In this document: piece after piece, positions 8,719 through 18,734 of the stretch
How the letters are laid out: each line of letters opens with the position of its first letter
Numbering within the stretch: the stretch's first letter is position 1
From: Mycobacterium alsense
GTDB taxonomy: Bacteria; Actinomycetota; Actinomycetes; Mycobacteriales; Mycobacteriaceae
NCBI RefSeq assembly: GCF_002086635.1
Contig: NZ_MVHD01000016.1
Location: forward strand, 1-64,000
Length of the DNA stretch: 64,000 nt
Direction: 5' to 3'
Position numbers and translations under genes: made by a program
The notes under the pieces: model-generated
What the model saw: only the letters and a program-made list of their open reading frames with translations
What the model was told of the DNA's origin: nothing
Database searches by the model: none

Positions 8719-9723
8719 TCAGGGCACCAGCACGACCTTGCCGACGTTCTCCCGGGCGGCCAGGATCCGGTGGGCCTCGGGCGCCCGCGCGAACGGCACC
8801 GCCGCGTGCACGACGGGGGCGATGGTGCCGTCGTCGAGGGCCGCGGTCAACGGGGTGATCCAGGGCTCGAGCGTGCCGCGGTCGTCCCACAGCCGCAACA
8901 TGTTGAGGCCGATGACGGTCTTGGACTCGGAGAGCTGGTCGAGCAGGCTGAACCCGCGCAGCATGGACAACGCGTGCGGCGCGGCCGCGCGCAGCGAGCG
9001 CTTCTCGCCGCGCTGCATGTTCGAAATGCCGTAGCCCACAAGCCTTCCGCCCGGGCGGAGCAGGTCATAGGAGCGCCGCAGCGACGTGCCGCCCAGCGCG
9101 TCGAGCACCACGTCGTACGGACCGAGGCCCTTCCACCAGCCGTCGCGGCGGTAGTCGATCGCGCGGTCCACGCCCAGCTCGGCGAGCTTGGCATGCTTGC
9201 CGGGCGACGCGGTGCCGTGCACTTCGGCCCCGGCGGCCTTCGCGAACTGGATCGCCGCGATGCCGACACCGCCGGCCGCGGCGTGCACCAGAACCCGCTC
9301 GCCCGCGCGCAGCGACCCGTAGCCGTGCAGCGCCGCCCACGCGGTGGCGTAGTTGACGGGAACGGCGGCGCCCTGCTCGAAGCTCAGCGCCTCGGGGAGC
9401 CGCACGGAATCGCTCGCCGCGACGTTGACAACCTCGGCGTAGCCGTCGAATCGCGTGCCCGCCAGCACCCGTTCGCCGACGCGACCGGCGTCCACCCCGT
9501 CGCCGACGGCCTCGACCGTTCCGGCGACCTCGTAACCCACCACGGCCGGGAGCTTCGGCGCATCGGGGTACATGCCGGCGCGGGCCATGTGGTCGGCGAA
9601 GTTGACACCGGCCGCGCGCACCGCGATGCGCAGCTGTCCCGGGCCCGGTGGCGGTGGGTCGGGCCGCTGCTGGACCTGCAGCACCGAGGGGTCACCGTGC
9701 TTGGTGATGACGACTGCGCGCAT
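8719..9723 (-). CDS. fadB5: FadB5-like NADPH:quinone oxidoreductase, MDR superfamily
   Basis: The 334-residue medium-chain dehydrogenase/reductase lacks the structural-zinc cysteines, as in quinone oxidoreductases. It starts MRAVVITKHGDPSVL and has the NADPH Rossmann motif AAAGGVGIAAIQFAKAAG in the centre and a C-terminal HAAVPFARAPEAHRIL.....GKVVLVP. Length and position match FadB5 of M. tuberculosis (Rv1912c), despite the misleading gene name. The preferred ATG at 9723 lies inside the end of the upstream SRPBCC gene (32-nt overlap), so translation is coupled. A longer frame upstream is a shadow. Confidence 0.85.
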   Translation of the reverse strand: MRAVVITKHGDPSVLQVQQRPDPPPPGPGQLRIAVRAAGVNFADHMARAGMYPDAPKLPAVVGYEVAGTVEAVGDGVDAGRVGERVLAGTRFDGYAEVVNVAASDSVRLPEALSFEQGAAVPVNYATAWAALHGYGSLRAGERVLVHAAAGGVGIAAIQFAKAAGAEVHGTASPGKHAKLAELGVDRAIDYRRDGWWKGLGPYDVVLDALGGTSLRRSYDLLRPGGRLVGYGISNMQRGEKRSLRAAAPHALSMLRGFSLLDQLSESKTVIGLNMLRLWDDRGTLEPWITPLTAALDDGTIAPVVHAAVPFARAPEAHRILAARENVGKVVLVP

Positions 9724-10141
9724 CGCGTTCTCCTTGGTCTGGGCCGGCGGTTCGGGCGAGCCGCGGCAGCACGACGTCGCGCCAGCCGGGGCCCATACGG
9801 TCGAAGGCCGCGGCCATCCTCGTGTCGCTGAGGTCAAACCCGCTGTGCTCCAAGAACACTCGCGTGCCCTTGCCCTCCGGCTCGAGGCGCCAGGTGAGCG
9901 TCCAGGCCGCCGTGAAGGTGTAGACGAAGCGGTGCGGGGGATCGACCTCGAGCACCTTGCAGGGCTGCTTGCCGTAGCCCGGCATGTCGAGCGTGAACTG
10001 GTGGCCGACGACGGCGGCCACGTCGCCCTCCGCCCACCACTCTCGCAGCAGGGCCGGTTCGGTCAGCAGCCGCCACACCTTCGCCGGCGGTGCCGCCACG
10101 AATTGGTCGACCCGGATCGTGGCTAACGATTGACCCGTCAT
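9692..10141 (-). CDS. SRPBCC/AHSA1-like protein paired with ArsR
   Basis: The 149-residue protein has MTGQSLATIRVDQFVAAPPA and KVWRLLTEPALLREWWAEGD, the strand and helix signature of Aha1/CalC-type SRPBCC proteins, and later PPHRFVYTFTAAW and GTRVFLEHSGFD. ArsR-AHSA1 gene pairs are very common in actinobacteria; the SRPBCC member is presumed to bind or modify the ligand sensed by the repressor. The ATG at 10141 overlaps the arsR stop by 4 nt (ATGA), and the 3' end overlaps fadB5, so the three genes are tightly coupled. Confidence 0.85.
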   Translation of the reverse strand: MTGQSLATIRVDQFVAAPPAKVWRLLTEPALLREWWAEGDVAAVVGHQFTLDMPGYGKQPCKVLEVDPPHRFVYTFTAAWTLTWRLEPEGKGTRVFLEHSGFDLSDTRMAAAFDRMGPGWRDVVLPRLARTAGPDQGERDARSRHHQAR

Positions 10142-10461
10142 TCCAACCGCTCCGCGGCCTCGGCGAGCCCGCCCAGTCGGGCGCGCCAGAACTTCTCGAA
10201 TGGATGCAGCCACTCGCCCAGTTCTGCCAGCGGTTCGGCGGTCAGGCGGTAGATGCGCCGGCGGCCCTGTGGCTCGTCGGCCACCAGCCCGGCAGCGCGC
10301 AGCACCTTGAGGTGCTCGGCGACGGCGGGCCGGCTGAGCTCGAATCGGTCGCTGAGTTCCCCCGCCGACAGGGACCGTCGGGCCAGGATCTCGAGCAGTT
10401 CCCGCCGCACCGGGTTCGCCAGGGCGAGAAAGACGCGATCGGCGGCGGCCACGCCCGGCAA
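10138..10461 (-). CDS. ArsR-family winged-helix repressor
   Basis: The 107-residue protein (TTG start; a GTG at 10452 giving 104 residues is equally possible) has a canonical ArsR winged helix: ALANPVRRELLEILARRSLS, AGELSDRFELSRPAVAEHLK recognition segment, and a wing with GRRRIYRL. No clustered Cys or His metal site is seen, so it belongs to the non-metal class typically paired with SRPBCC proteins. It heads the six-gene operon down to the lipase. Inverted repeats at 10465-10508, immediately upstream of the start, are likely its operator and would also control the divergent metallo-hydrolase. Confidence 0.85.
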   Translation of the reverse strand: MPGVAAADRVFLALANPVRRELLEILARRSLSAGELSDRFELSRPAVAEHLKVLRAAGLVADEPQGRRRIYRLTAEPLAELGEWLHPFEKFWRARLGGLAEAAERLE

Positions 10462-10464
10462 TAT

Positions 10465-10508
10465 ATGTCGGATATTCCCGACATGTCAAGTTTTTCCGAC
10501 ATGTTCGG
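10465..10508. promoter_or_regulatory. Operator array between arsR and MBL genes
   Basis: ATGTCGGATATTCCCGACAT (10465-10484) is an inverted repeat with 7-bp arms and a 6-bp spacer. A second imperfect one, CCGACATGTTCGG, lies at 10496-10508, so the CCGACAT half-site occurs twice in direct orientation. Position in the 71-bp divergent gap fits an ArsR operator regulating both sides. Confidence 0.65.
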
Positions 10509-10532
10509 CCATTGGCGGCTAGCGTCCTCGTT

Positions 10533-11249
10533 ATGCATTTCGCCTGGGAGCGGCTCGCCGCCGGGGTGCATCGCTGCCGCCTGCCGTTCTGCGACGTGAC
10601 GATCGGTCTGGTGTGCGGACGCGACGGAGCGCTGCTCGTCGACACCGGCACGACGCTGCGCGAAGCGACCGCGATCGACGCCGACGCCCGCCGGATCGCC
10701 GGGCGCCCCGTGACGCATGTTGTGTTGACGCACAAGCACTTCGACCACGTCCTGGGTGCCCCGGCGTTCGCCGACGCCGACGTGTATTGCGCGCCGGCGG
10801 TCGCCGACTACCTGTCGTCGGCGCCCGGCGAGATCCGTACCCAGGCGCTCAGCTACGGGGCCGACCCCGCCGAGATCGACCACGCCGTCGCCGCGATCCG
10901 CCGCCCACGGCACACCGTCCACGACGCCGTCGTCGACCTGGGGGACCGCGCCGTCACGATCGCCCACCTGGGCGCGGGCCACACGACGTCGGACCTCGTG
11001 GTTATGGCGCCGGGCGCCGACCCTGCCGACGGTCGGGTCGTGGTGTTCACCGGTGACCTCGTCGAGGAATCCGCCGACCCGTTCATCGACGCCGACTCCG
11101 ATGTGGCGGCCTGGCCGGCCACCCTTTCGCGGGTGCTCGCGGCCGGGGGACCGCGGGCCATTTACGTCCCCGGCCACGGCAGAGCCGTCGACGCGGGGTT
11201 CGTCCGAAGGCAGCGGGATTGGTTGAGCGCCCGAGGGCCGAGACCATGA
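10533..11249 (+). CDS. Metallo-beta-lactamase-fold hydrolase
   Basis: The 238-residue protein has the zinc motif THKHFDH (His67, His69, Asp71, His72), then GAGHTTSD, FTGDLVEE and VPGHG, giving the remaining His and Asp ligands of a dinuclear MBL-fold hydrolase. Family substrates range from lactones and glyoxalase-type thioesters to beta-lactams; the enclosed sequence resembles the lactonase/hydroxyacylglutathione-hydrolase branch rather than true beta-lactamases. The ATG at 10533 is used because the fold starts at the next residues. Position relative to aceA and fadB5 corresponds to Rv1913 of M. tuberculosis. Probably co-regulated by the divergent ArsR. Confidence 0.85.
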   Translation: MHFAWERLAAGVHRCRLPFCDVTIGLVCGRDGALLVDTGTTLREATAIDADARRIAGRPVTHVVLTHKHFDHVLGAPAFADADVYCAPAVADYLSSAPGEIRTQALSYGADPAEIDHAVAAIRRPRHTVHDAVVDLGDRAVTIAHLGAGHTTSDLVVMAPGADPADGRVVVFTGDLVEESADPFIDADSDVAAWPATLSRVLAAGGPRAIYVPGHGRAVDAGFVRRQRDWLSARGPRP

Positions 11250-11425
11250 TCCGCGAAAATCGCTGCGGCACAAGGCATTAGCGCAGGGGGCGTCGTCCCG
11301 GTGCGGGACGCCGGAGCACGGTACGACAACGGTTTCGGATCGGGTGCATCGACCCCTGATTGAACCGCCGGTTCCGGGGATAAACTCACGTTCAGCGGAA
11401 TCGTGCTGAAGAGGAGCGTAACCCC

Positions 11426-13714
11426 ATGGCCATCATCGAAACGGACAACGAGATCCGTACGCCGTTCGACCAGGACGTTGAGGCTACGCAGCGATACTTC
11501 GACAGTTCGCGCTTCAACGGCATCATCCGCCTGTACACGGCCCGCCAGGTCGCCGAGCAGCGCGGCACCATTCCCACCGACTACCCGGTCGCGCGGGAAG
11601 CGGCGGCCGCCTTCTACGACCGGTTGCGCGAGCTGTTCGCGGAGAAGAAGAGCATCACGACGTTCGGCCCGTATTCGCCCGGGCAGGCGGTGGCCATGAA
11701 GCGGATGGGGATCGAGGGGATCTACCTCGGGGGCTGGGCGACCTCCGCCAAGGGCTCCACCACCGAGGACCCCGGGCCCGACCTCGCCAGCTACCCGTTG
11801 AGCCAGGTGCCCGACGACGCGGCGGTCCTGGTGCGCGCGCTGCTCACCGCCGACCGCAACCAGCAGTACCTGCGCCTGCAGATGAGCGAGCAGAAGCGCG
11901 ACGCGACGCCGGCCTACGACTACCGGCCGTTCATCATCGCCGACGCCGACACCGGCCACGGCGGGGATCCGCACGTGCGCAACCTGATCCGCCGCTTCGT
12001 CGAGGTCGGCGTGCCGGGTTACCACATCGAGGACCAGCGGCCGGGCACCAAGAAGTGCGGCCACCAGGGCGGCAAGGTGCTCGTTCCGTCCGACGAGCAG
12101 ATCAAGCGGCTCAACGCGGCCCGCTTCCAGCTCGACGTCATGCGGGTGCCCGGCATCATCGTCGCGCGCACCGACGCCGAGGCGGCCAACCTGCTCGACA
12201 GCCGCGCCGACGAACGCGACCAGCCGTTCCTGCTCGGCGCCACCAACCTGGACATTCCTTCCTACAAGGCGTGCTTCTTGGCGCTCGTTCGGCGTTTCTA
12301 CGAGTTGGGCGTCAAGGAACTCAACGGCCACCTGCTCTACGCGATGTCCGACGCCGAGTACGCCGGGGCGACCGCGTGGCTCGAGCGCCAGGGCATCCAG
12401 GGCCTGGTCAGCGACGCCGTCAACGCCTGGCGGGAGGACGGGAAGACCTCGATCGACGATCTCTTCGACCAGGTCGAGTCGCGTTTCGTCGCCGCCTGGG
12501 AGGACGACGCCGGGCTGATGACCTACGGCGAGGCGGTCGCCGAGGTGCTCGCGTTCGGCGAGAGCGAGGACGAGCCGGTGGACATGAGCCCCGACGAGTG
12601 GCGGCGGTTCGCCCAGCGGGCGTCGCTGTATACCGCCCACGCGAAGGCCAAGGAGCTGGGCGTCGATCCCGGCTGGGACTGCGAGCTCGCCAAGACCCCG
12701 GAGGGTTACTACCAGATCCGCGGCGGGATTCCGTATGCGATCGCCAAGTCGCTGGCGGCGGCGCCGTTCGCCGACATCCTGTGGATGGAGACCAAGACGG
12801 CCGACCTCGCCGACGCCCGGGAGTTCGCCGAGGCCATCCACGCCGAGTTCCCCGACCAGATGCTGGCCTACAACCTCTCGCCGTCGTTCAACTGGGACAC
12901 CACCGGCATGACCGACGAGGAGATGAAGCGCTTCCCCGAGGAGCTGGGCAAGATGGGCTTCGTCTTCAACTTCATCACCTACGGCGGGCACCAGATCGAC
13001 GGCGTCGCCGCCGAGGAGTTCGCCGGGGCCCTCAAGCAGGACGGCATGCTGGCGCTGGCGCGCCTGCAGCGCAAGATGCGGCTGGTCGAGTCGCCCTACC
13101 GCACACCGCAAACCCTGGTCGGCGGGCCGCGCAGCGACGCCGCGCTGGCCGCGTCCTCGGGGCGCACCGCGACCACCAAGGCGATGGGCAAGGGATCGAC
13201 CCAGCATCAGCATCTGGTGCAGACCGAGGTGCCGAAGAAGCTGCTCGAGGAGTGGCTGGCGCTGTGGAGCGAGCACTACCACCTGGGCGAGAAGCTGCGC
13301 GTGCAGCTGCGGCCCCGCCGCCCGGGATCGGACGTGCTCGAGCTCGGGATCTACGGGGAAGGCGACGAGCAGCTGGCCAACGTCGTCGTCGACCCCATCA
13401 AGGACCGCCACGGCCGCAGCATCCTCACGGTGCGCGACCAGAACACCTTCGCCGAGAAGCTGCGCCAGAAGCGGCTGATGACGTTGATCCACCTGTGGCT
13501 GGTGCACCGCTTCAAGGCCGACGCGGTGTACTACGTCACGCCGACCGAGGACAACCAGTACCAGACCTCGAAGATGAAGTCGCACGGCATCTTCAGCGAG
13601 GTCTACCAGGAGGTCGGCGAGATCATCGTCGCCGAGGTGAACAAGCCGCGCATCGCCGAGCTGCTGACGCCCGACCGCATCGCGCTGCGCAAGCTGATCA
13701 CCAAGGAGGGGTAG
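11426..13714 (+). CDS. aceA: Isocitrate lyase 2 (long form), intact
   Basis: The 762-residue isocitrate lyase cleaves isocitrate to glyoxylate and succinate (glyoxylate shunt, and methylisocitrate cleavage in mycobacteria). The catalytic signature KKCGH is at residues 209-213 (Cys211), with preceding ADADTGHGG and GYHIEDQ metal/substrate segments. The long insert and extended C-terminal domain define the ICL2/AceA class, not the short Icl1. In M. tuberculosis H37Rv the same locus is split into Rv1915 and Rv1916; here the frame is uninterrupted. GAGGAGCG precedes the ATG at 11426. The 176-bp upstream gap probably holds its promoter; no specific site was identified. Confidence 0.96.
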   Translation: MAIIETDNEIRTPFDQDVEATQRYFDSSRFNGIIRLYTARQVAEQRGTIPTDYPVAREAAAAFYDRLRELFAEKKSITTFGPYSPGQAVAMKRMGIEGIYLGGWATSAKGSTTEDPGPDLASYPLSQVPDDAAVLVRALLTADRNQQYLRLQMSEQKRDATPAYDYRPFIIADADTGHGGDPHVRNLIRRFVEVGVPGYHIEDQRPGTKKCGHQGGKVLVPSDEQIKRLNAARFQLDVMRVPGIIVARTDAEAANLLDSRADERDQPFLLGATNLDIPSYKACFLALVRRFYELGVKELNGHLLYAMSDAEYAGATAWLERQGIQGLVSDAVNAWREDGKTSIDDLFDQVESRFVAAWEDDAGLMTYGEAVAEVLAFGESEDEPVDMSPDEWRRFAQRASLYTAHAKAKELGVDPGWDCELAKTPEGYYQIRGGIPYAIAKSLAAAPFADILWMETKTADLADAREFAEAIHAEFPDQMLAYNLSPSFNWDTTGMTDEEMKRFPEELGKMGFVFNFITYGGHQIDGVAAEEFAGALKQDGMLALARLQRKMRLVESPYRTPQTLVGGPRSDAALAASSGRTATTKAMGKGSTQHQHLVQTEVPKKLLEEWLALWSEHYHLGEKLRVQLRPRRPGSDVLELGIYGEGDEQLANVVVDPIKDRHGRSILTVRDQNTFAEKLRQKRLMTLIHLWLVHRFKADAVYYVTPTEDNQYQTSKMKSHGIFSEVYQEVGEIIVAEVNKPRIAELLTPDRIALRKLITKEG

Positions 13715-13733
13715 GGCCGGCCGCTCCAGCCGC

Positions 13734-16673
13734 TCAGTCCGCGAAGAAGAGGCCCGACAGCTCGTTACCGAGGTTTTGCGCGCCCGAGACCAGGCTGGTC
13801 GCCGACAACGGCAGCGTGCCGGTGTTGAGGAAGCCCGAGACCCCGGCGCCCAGGTTGTTGAAGCCCGAGTTCAGCCCGCCGTAGTTCTGGTAGCCGGACC
13901 CGCCGGCGAGGGCGCCCACGGGGTTGGTGTTGAACCAGCCCGACAGCCCCGACCCGTTGCCGCCGAAGCCCGAATTGCCCCCGGCGCCGGTGTTGAAGAA
14001 GCCCGACGACGGCGCGTCGCTCGAGTTGAAAAAGCCCGGCGCCGACGGGATGTCGAAGCCCGCGACGGTGGTGCTGGGCAGGCGGATGCTTCCGATGGTG
14101 AGCGCCGGGGTGGTGAAGGCGCCGAGCCCGATGGGCGGCACGGTGAAGGCCTGGGTGGTGACGGACGGGACGTCGACCTCGGGAAGGGTGAACGCCCCCA
14201 ACCCGATCGAGGGCAGCGTGTACGGCGTCGTGGTCACCGCCGGGGTGCTCACCTGCGGCAACGTGAACGCCCCCAACCCGATCGAGGGCAGCGTGTACGG
14301 CGAGGTCGTCACCGCCGGCGTGCTGACCTGGGGGAGGGTGAAGCCACCCAACCCGATCGAGGGAATCGTGTACGGCGTCGTGGTCACCGCGGGCGTGCTG
14401 ACCTGCGGGAGAGTAAAGCCGCTCAGGGTGATCGGGTCGATGGTGACGCCGGGGATGCTGATGGCCGGCAGGTTCAATGCCGGGAACGTGAACGACTCTA
14501 TGGCCACGGGGAAATAAAAGCCGCTGATATAACCGCCACCGATCGTAATGTATGCATTGGGCGCCCCTGAGTAAATGGGATTTCCCTGGGCGTCGATGCC
14601 GGAGATGTAGTTGCCCCCGATCTCCGGGAAGACCCCGGGGGCAAGTGTCTGCAAAGCGGCAATGTTGTTGGGAATGAATATGTGTATGTTGTCAATTCTA
14701 ATTTCGGGCAGGCCCAAATACCCAATGCTGATCGTCGTGAGTATTCTTGGGGTAACAAATGGGTCGGTGTTTATCCCGCCTATGGTAATGGGCGGGGTGT
14801 GTATCGTTGGCAGGCTGAATCCGCCCACCGCCACGCCGGCCGGCGACGTCAACGCCGGAACAGTGAACGACGGCAACGTAATCTCCGGCAAGCTGAAACC
14901 ACCCACCGAAACGTTCGCCGGCGACGTCAACGCCGGGAACGTAAACGACCCCAACGTAATATCCGGCAAGCTGAAACCACCCACCGAAACGTTCGCCGGC
15001 GACGTCAACGCCGGGAACGTAAACGACCCCAACGTAATATCCGGCAAGCTGAAACCACCCACCGAAACGTTCGCCGGCGACGTCAACGCCGGGAACGTAA
15101 ACGACCCCAACGTAATATCCGGCAAGCTGAAACCACCCACCGAAACGTTCGCCGGCGACGTCAACGCCGGGAACGTAAACGACCCCAACGTGATCTCCGG
15201 CAGGCTGAAACCGCCCACCGTCACATTCGGCGGCGAATGCAGCGCCGGAATGGTGATCGGCGGAAGGCCGATCGGCGGGAGGCTGAATCCGGGAATGGAT
15301 ATTCCGGGTATTTCGAGCGGCGGCACCGTCAGATCCGGTGTGGTAACGGCGAGGTGGAGGCTGCCCTGCCCCACGCCCCGATAGAGGACGCCGGTATTCG
15401 CCTGGCCGCTGTTGAACAGGCCGTTGTTCATATCGCCCAGGTTGAAGGCGCCCGTGTTGACGTTGCCGGTATTGAAGAAGCCGGTGTTGGCGCTGCCCGT
15501 GTTGAAGCTGCCGGTGTTGGACGCGCCGGGGTTGAAGTTGCCGGTGTTGTAGTTGCCGGCGTCCAGGTTGCCCGTGTTGGCCAGGCCGGCGTCCAACATG
15601 CCCGTGTTGAACGACCCCGCGTGGAACAGACCCGTGTTGGCCACGCCCGAGTTCCCGATGCCGGTGTTGTAGCTGCCGGAGTTCCCGATGCCGAAGTTTC
15701 CGGTGCCGGAGTTGAAGAAGCCCACGTTTCCGGTGCCGGAGTTGAACAGGCCGATGTTGCCGCTGCCCGAGTTCAGCCCGCCGATGCTGACCTGGTTGAT
15801 GCCGTTGGGTCCGACGCCGACGTAGTTGTTGCCGATGCCGATTAGGTTGTTGCCGGTCAGCCCGACGCCGACGTTGTTGTTGCCGGTGTTCGCGATGCCG
15901 ATGTTGGTGTTGCCGGCGTTGCCGAAGCCGACGTTGCCGCTGCCCGCGTTGCCGAAGCCGACGTTGTTGGCACCCAGGTTCGAAAGGCCGACGTTGGAGG
16001 TGCCGGAGTTCCCGAAGCCGACGTTGGCGTTGCCCAGGTTCCCGCCGCCGAGGTTTCCGGCGCCCACGTTCGCGTTGCCCACGTTGCCGCCGCCGACGTT
16101 GGCAAAGCCCGCGTTGAGCGTGGTCGTCTTGGGCTGGGCGGCCGCCGCGTTGGCGCCGCCCGGTTGCGCAAACGGCGTCAGCGCCCCGACCGCCGCTGAC
16201 GCCCCGGAGTAGTAGTTCGACATCGCGGACACCGCCTGGGCCCACATCTGTTCGTACTCGGCCTCCATGGCGGCGATGGCGTGCACGTTTTGTCCGAAGA
16301 GGTTCGAGATCACCAGTGACACCAACTGAGAGCGGTTGGCCGCCACGACAATCGGCTGCACCATCGCCGCCTGCGCCGATTCGAAGCCGCTCACGACCGC
16401 GCGCGCCTGCGCGGCCGCCCGCTCGGCCATGGCGCCCGCCGCGGTGAGCCACGCCGCGTGTGGAGCGGCCGCCGCCGTCATCGCCGCCGCGGACGGGCCC
16501 TGCCACGCTCCGCCCGCGAGGTCGGACGTGACGGCCCCGAACGCGGCCCCCGCCGAGGCCAGTTCGGCGGCCAGGCCGTCCCATGCCGTCGCCGCCGCCA
16601 GCATCGGCGCCGACCCCGCGCCCGAGAATATGTTGGCCGCGTTGATCTCCGGCGGCAGCACAAAAAAGCTCAT
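13734..16673 (-). CDS. PPE-family protein, MPTR subfamily (PPE34/PPE35-like)
   Basis: The 979-residue protein starts [11 protein letters not shown] with the PPE motif at residues 7-9 and has the WxG turn (GGAWQGPSA), then the ~180-residue PPE helical domain. Residues about 190-430 are MPTR pentapeptide repeats of the NxGxGNxG and FNxGxxNTG kind. The middle and C-terminal parts are two longer arrays of [14 protein letters not shown] and [17 protein letters not shown] units, ending with more NxG repeats. PPE proteins are exported by ESX systems; no PE partner is adjacent. In M. tuberculosis PPE34 and PPE35 occupy the position after aceA, so this is a plausible orthologue of one of them. Confidence 0.93.
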   Translation of the reverse strand: MSFFVLPPEINAANIFSGAGSAPMLAAATAWDGLAAELASAGAAFGAVTSDLAGGAWQGPSAAAMTAAAAPHAAWLTAAGAMAERAAAQARAVVSGFESAQAAMVQPIVVAANRSQLVSLVISNLFGQNVHAIAAMEAEYEQMWAQAVSAMSNYYSGASAAVGALTPFAQPGGANAAAAQPKTTTLNAGFANVGGGNVGNANVGAGNLGGGNLGNANVGFGNSGTSNVGLSNLGANNVGFGNAGSGNVGFGNAGNTNIGIANTGNNNVGVGLTGNNLIGIGNNYVGVGPNGINQVSIGGLNSGSGNIGLFNSGTGNVGFFNSGTGNFGIGNSGSYNTGIGNSGVANTGLFHAGSFNTGMLDAGLANTGNLDAGNYNTGNFNPGASNTGSFNTGSANTGFFNTGNVNTGAFNLGDMNNGLFNSGQANTGVLYRGVGQGSLHLAVTTPDLTVPPLEIPGISIPGFSLPPIGLPPITIPALHSPPNVTVGGFSLPEITLGSFTFPALTSPANVSVGGFSLPDITLGSFTFPALTSPANVSVGGFSLPDITLGSFTFPALTSPANVSVGGFSLPDITLGSFTFPALTSPANVSVGGFSLPEITLPSFTVPALTSPAGVAVGGFSLPTIHTPPITIGGINTDPFVTPRILTTISIGYLGLPEIRIDNIHIFIPNNIAALQTLAPGVFPEIGGNYISGIDAQGNPIYSGAPNAYITIGGGYISGFYFPVAIESFTFPALNLPAISIPGVTIDPITLSGFTLPQVSTPAVTTTPYTIPSIGLGGFTLPQVSTPAVTTSPYTLPSIGLGAFTLPQVSTPAVTTTPYTLPSIGLGAFTLPEVDVPSVTTQAFTVPPIGLGAFTTPALTIGSIRLPSTTVAGFDIPSAPGFFNSSDAPSSGFFNTGAGGNSGFGGNGSGLSGWFNTNPVGALAGGSGYQNYGGLNSGFNNLGAGVSGFLNTGTLPLSATSLVSGAQNLGNELSGLFFAD
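14116..14490. repeat. 75-bp tandem repeat array inside the PPE gene
   Basis: Units begin at 14116, 14191, 14266, 14341 and 14416, exactly 75 bp (25 codons) apart. The central copies are nearly identical and the outer copies are diverged. On the minus strand each encodes an [22 protein letters not shown] unit. Confidence 0.85.
14815..15282. repeat. 78-bp tandem repeat array inside the PPE gene
   Basis: Units begin at 14815, 14893, 14971, 15049, 15127 and 15205, exactly 78 bp (26 codons) apart. The copies at 14893-15204 are almost identical at DNA level, indicating recent duplication. On the minus strand each encodes an [22 protein letters not shown] unit. Confidence 0.9.
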
Positions 16674-17033
16674 TTACGTCAACCTCTCTCGGCGAGCGCG
16701 GCCAATAAAAGCTCGCGAAAATATGGCAACAGCCGAGCTTCGACCGGTCGCCAGCGCGCTTTAGTAGCGCATAAGCTAGCCACATCCCCGGTGGCAGTGC
16801 GCCTGTTTTATTGAAGTGAGATCATTTCGTTATAAGACCGTGATTTTCTTCTGATGCTTTGTAAAGCTTGTTTACATTCACCCATGTTTTTCGGCATTCA
16901 AGATCAAATGTCAAGCGACCGAAGAATTAACGTCCGTGGCGATCTACCGGCTCCCCGTTTGCCGCCTCCCACGCCCGGGTACGGGGAAGTGGTCCGCGTC
17001 AAGAGTGGGTGCGAATGGAAGTGGGGACCGGCA
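16674..17033. promoter_or_regulatory. AT-richer divergent intergenic region
   Basis: This 360-bp gap between the PPE gene (minus) and the lipoprotein gene (plus) is visibly richer in A and T than its surroundings, especially 16800-16930. It must hold the PPE promoter and probably that of the lipoprotein. I see no credible gene, and no -10/-35 pair I would defend. A frame from 16854 that joins the lipoprotein lacks a sensible N-terminus. Confidence 0.45.
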
Positions 17034-17357
17034 ATGAGATCCGGAGCGAGATCTGGAGCCAGGAATAGCGTCGCGCTGTTGGGCGGGGCGGCCATGCTCG
17101 TGTTGGCCGTCGGATGTGGCGGCGGCAACAAGGGCCCCGGCAGCAGCAGCACGACCCCGTCGACCACCACCCCGTCGTCCAGCGTGGCGCCCGCGCCGTC
17201 GACCGGGCCCGGTGGGGGCGGCGGGACCCCCGGCGGCCCGACCGGAGGCGGCGGCCCCGGCGGCGGTGGCGGCAGCATCCCCGGCGTTGGCGGCGGCGGG
17301 GGCGGACCGGGCGGCGGCGGCGGTTGCGTCGGCAACGTCTGCGGCGGCTACCCCTAA
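17034..17357 (+). CDS. Small Gly-rich putative lipoprotein
   Basis: The 107-residue protein starts MRSGARSGARNSVALLGG, followed by a hydrophobic core and LAVGC, a slightly atypical lipobox (Ala at -3), then GGGNKG. The mature part is a Ser/Thr/Pro linker and a long Gly-rich tail with two Cys (GGCVGNVCGGYP). It is probably an anchored or exported cell-envelope protein of unknown function. The ATG at 17034 is chosen because the signal peptide begins there. No partner is obvious from the neighbours. Confidence 0.65.
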   Translation: MRSGARSGARNSVALLGGAAMLVLAVGCGGGNKGPGSSSTTPSTTTPSSSVAPAPSTGPGGGGGTPGGPTGGGGPGGGGGSIPGVGGGGGGPGGGGGCVGNVCGGYP

Positions 17358-17508
17358 ATCGCCCAGGATTCATTGAGCTTGCTCCCAAGCCGGTGGGGCC
17401 GTGCGCAACTGGCCCCGCCGGCTGAGCACTGCCCGCGGCGTTCCCTTTTGCCCGGCGGCGGGCGCGTTGAGTTATCGTTCTCCGCAACTCGACTGCAAGG
17501 GGATCCGC

Positions 17509-18672
17509 ATGGCCAGGCTCAGGTTTGGATATTTCATCGCCCCGTTCCATCGGGCGGGCACTAACCCGACGCTCGCCCTGCAGCGCGATCTCGAGTTCAT
17601 CCAGCATCTCGACGCCGTCGGCTTCGACGAGGTATGGCTGGGCGAGCACCACTCCGCGGGCAGCGAGATCATCAGCTCGCCGGAAATCTTCATCGCCGCG
17701 GCCGCCGAACGCGCCAAGCGGATCCGGTTCGGCACCGGGGTCATCTCGCTGGCGTACCACAACCCACTGTGGGTCGCCGACCGGCTGATGCTGCTGGATC
17801 ACCTCACCCACGGTCGCGTGATCGGCGGGATGGGACCGGGCTCGTTGCCCACGGATTCGTCGATGATCGGTCTCAACCCCACCGACACGCGCGAACTGCT
17901 GGAGACCAACCTCGACATCGTCGTTCGGTTGCTGGCGGGGGAGACCGTGAGCGCCAAGACCGCCACGCACCAGCTGTTCGACGCCAAGCTGCAACTCGCC
18001 CCGTACTCCGAGGGCGGCATCCCCCTGGCGGTCGCCGCGGTCGCCTCGCCGACCGGTGCCCGCCTGGCCGGCAAGCACGGCATCGGCCTGCTCTCCATCG
18101 GGGCGACGCTGACGGTCGAGGGCTTCGACGCGCTGTCGTATCACTGGGGCATCGTCGAAGAGCGCGCCGCGGTCTTCGGCACCCGGGTCGACCGCCGGAA
18201 CTGGAGCCTGGTCGGGCCGATGCACATCGCCGAGACCGACGAACAGGCCCGCGCCGACGTGAAATTCGGCATCGAGTCGTGGTTCAACTACTTCCAGAAG
18301 GTGGCCGCCTTCCCCCAGATGACCATGCCGGGTGAGCAGCTCGACGAGATGATCGACGTCATCAACGAGAGCGGGGCGGGCGTGATTGGCACGCCGGAGC
18401 GGGCGCGCGCGCAGGTGCAGCGGCTCTGGGATCAATCCGGCGGGTTCGGCTGCTTTTTGCAGATGGGCCACGAGTGGGCCAATCCCGCGGCCACCAAGCG
18501 GTCGGCCGAACTGTTTGCCGCCGAGGTGATCCCGCATTTCCAGGGCCAGGCGCAGCCGACGCTGGACGCCGCCGCCCGCGCCGGCCAGGTGCGCGAGGGC
18601 CTCGCCCAAAGCCAGCTGCAGGCGGTCGAGCACATGACCAAGAAGTATCAGGACGAGATCGGGTCGAACTAG
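17509..18672 (+). CDS. LLM-class flavin-dependent oxidoreductase
   Basis: The 387-residue luciferase-like monooxygenase starts MARLRFGYFIAPFHRAGTNP and has the conserved DEVWLGEHHSAG segment near residues 43-54, RFGTGVISLAYHNP, and HLTHGRVIGGMGPGSLPTD, all typical of the bacterial-luciferase TIM barrel. Such enzymes use FMNH2 or F420 to oxidise aldehydes, terpenes or other hydrophobic substrates. The 5' site AAGGGGAT lies about 6 nt upstream of the ATG. No flavin reductase is adjacent, so an F420 or diffusible FMNH2 supply is assumed. Confidence 0.88.
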   Translation: MARLRFGYFIAPFHRAGTNPTLALQRDLEFIQHLDAVGFDEVWLGEHHSAGSEIISSPEIFIAAAAERAKRIRFGTGVISLAYHNPLWVADRLMLLDHLTHGRVIGGMGPGSLPTDSSMIGLNPTDTRELLETNLDIVVRLLAGETVSAKTATHQLFDAKLQLAPYSEGGIPLAVAAVASPTGARLAGKHGIGLLSIGATLTVEGFDALSYHWGIVEERAAVFGTRVDRRNWSLVGPMHIAETDEQARADVKFGIESWFNYFQKVAAFPQMTMPGEQLDEMIDVINESGAGVIGTPERARAQVQRLWDQSGGFGCFLQMGHEWANPAATKRSAELFAAEVIPHFQGQAQPTLDAAARAGQVREGLAQSQLQAVEHMTKKYQDEIGSN

Positions 18673-18734
18673 CTCATATCCGGCCGATAGCCGCTTCTCA
18701 GCCCGCGGCTAGCCGCGGGGCGCATACATGAGGC

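Noticed and set aside
11426..13714. Possible split of aceA as in M. tuberculosis H37Rv
   Set aside because: No stop or frameshift is present; the frame is continuous for 762 codons with all motifs.
12055..13884. 609-residue second frame inside aceA
   Set aside because: Low-complexity Arg/Gly/Pro composition and complete overlap with the well-supported isocitrate lyase reading frame.
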